This document shows positions 63,888-64,000 of a DNA stretch of 64,000 nucleotides, piece after piece (the stretch's first letter is position 1; each line of letters begins with the position of its first letter). The notes below the pieces were generated by a model, which was not told the origin of the DNA, ran no database searches, and saw only the letters and a list, made by a program, of their open reading frames with translations. This DNA is from Denticeps clupeoides. Taxonomy: Eukaryota; Chordata; Actinopteri; Clupeiformes; Denticipitidae. The translations under genes and the position numbers were made by a program. Location: assembly GCF_900700375.1 (NCBI RefSeq), contig NC_041711.1, positions 23,944,061 to 24,008,060 of the forward strand. Reading direction: 5' to 3'.

Positions 63888-64000
63888 AATGGCTTCTCTC
63901 AGCTACCAAAAACTTCTGATTACAGGTGCAGAGTAACAATGTACAAATGCTTCTGTGATACTGTGCAAAATAATGCTTTTATAGGAATGTAATTGTCACA

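Overview
The window looks like teleost fish nuclear DNA. It carries tRNA-derived SINEs of a kind common in fish, an L2/Rex1-like LINE tail, a fish-type Ty3/Gypsy element with integrase ahead of reverse transcriptase, and intron-bearing vertebrate-type tRNA-Leu(CAA) genes. I see no host protein-coding gene. Species cannot be told from the sequence alone.

Layout. 1-1,590: SINE pieces, a Ty3/Gypsy RT fragment and a tRNA-Leu relic. 1,592-52,016: a tandem array of about 30 units, mostly 1,860-1,873 bp, with every tRNA gene on the minus strand. 52,017-52,577 and 62,869-63,887: one diverged unit in the opposite orientation, split by a nest of mobile elements. 52,578-62,745: a fossil Gmr1-like Ty3/Gypsy element, itself hit by a LINE (about 54,306-55,678) and by a young 3.4-kb non-autonomous LTR element (56,798-60,227, LTRs alike by eye, 5-bp target duplication). 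The right edge has two SINE copies.

The array. A full unit holds nine tRNA-derived positions, which I name P1-P8 and L. P3 is tRNA-Pro(CGG), P6 is tRNA-Pro(AGG or TGG), P8 is tRNA-Pro(TGG) and L is tRNA-Leu(CAA) with a 27-nt intron. P1, P2, P4, P5 and P7 are decayed tRNA-Pro bodies at fixed sites. I count 25 L, 29 P3, 24 P6 and 25 P8 copies, 103 genes or near-genes in all. Together they would decode all proline codons and leucine UUG. Flanking sequence shows that P1-P4 and P5-P8 are an old duplication of a four-gene block in which different members survived in each half. Several units are shortened (765-965 bp spacing) by unequal exchange between the related P5 and P1 sites, and one pattern of long and short units repeats with a 4.5-kb period.

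The most unusual observations are the dual-quartet architecture with complementary loss, anticodon switching at P6, two copies with unexpected anticodons (UAG in unit 5, UGC in unit 28), the extra tRNA relic kept only at the array edges, and the unusual LTR element with a long open frame starting inside its LTR. All comparisons were made by eye, with no database search.
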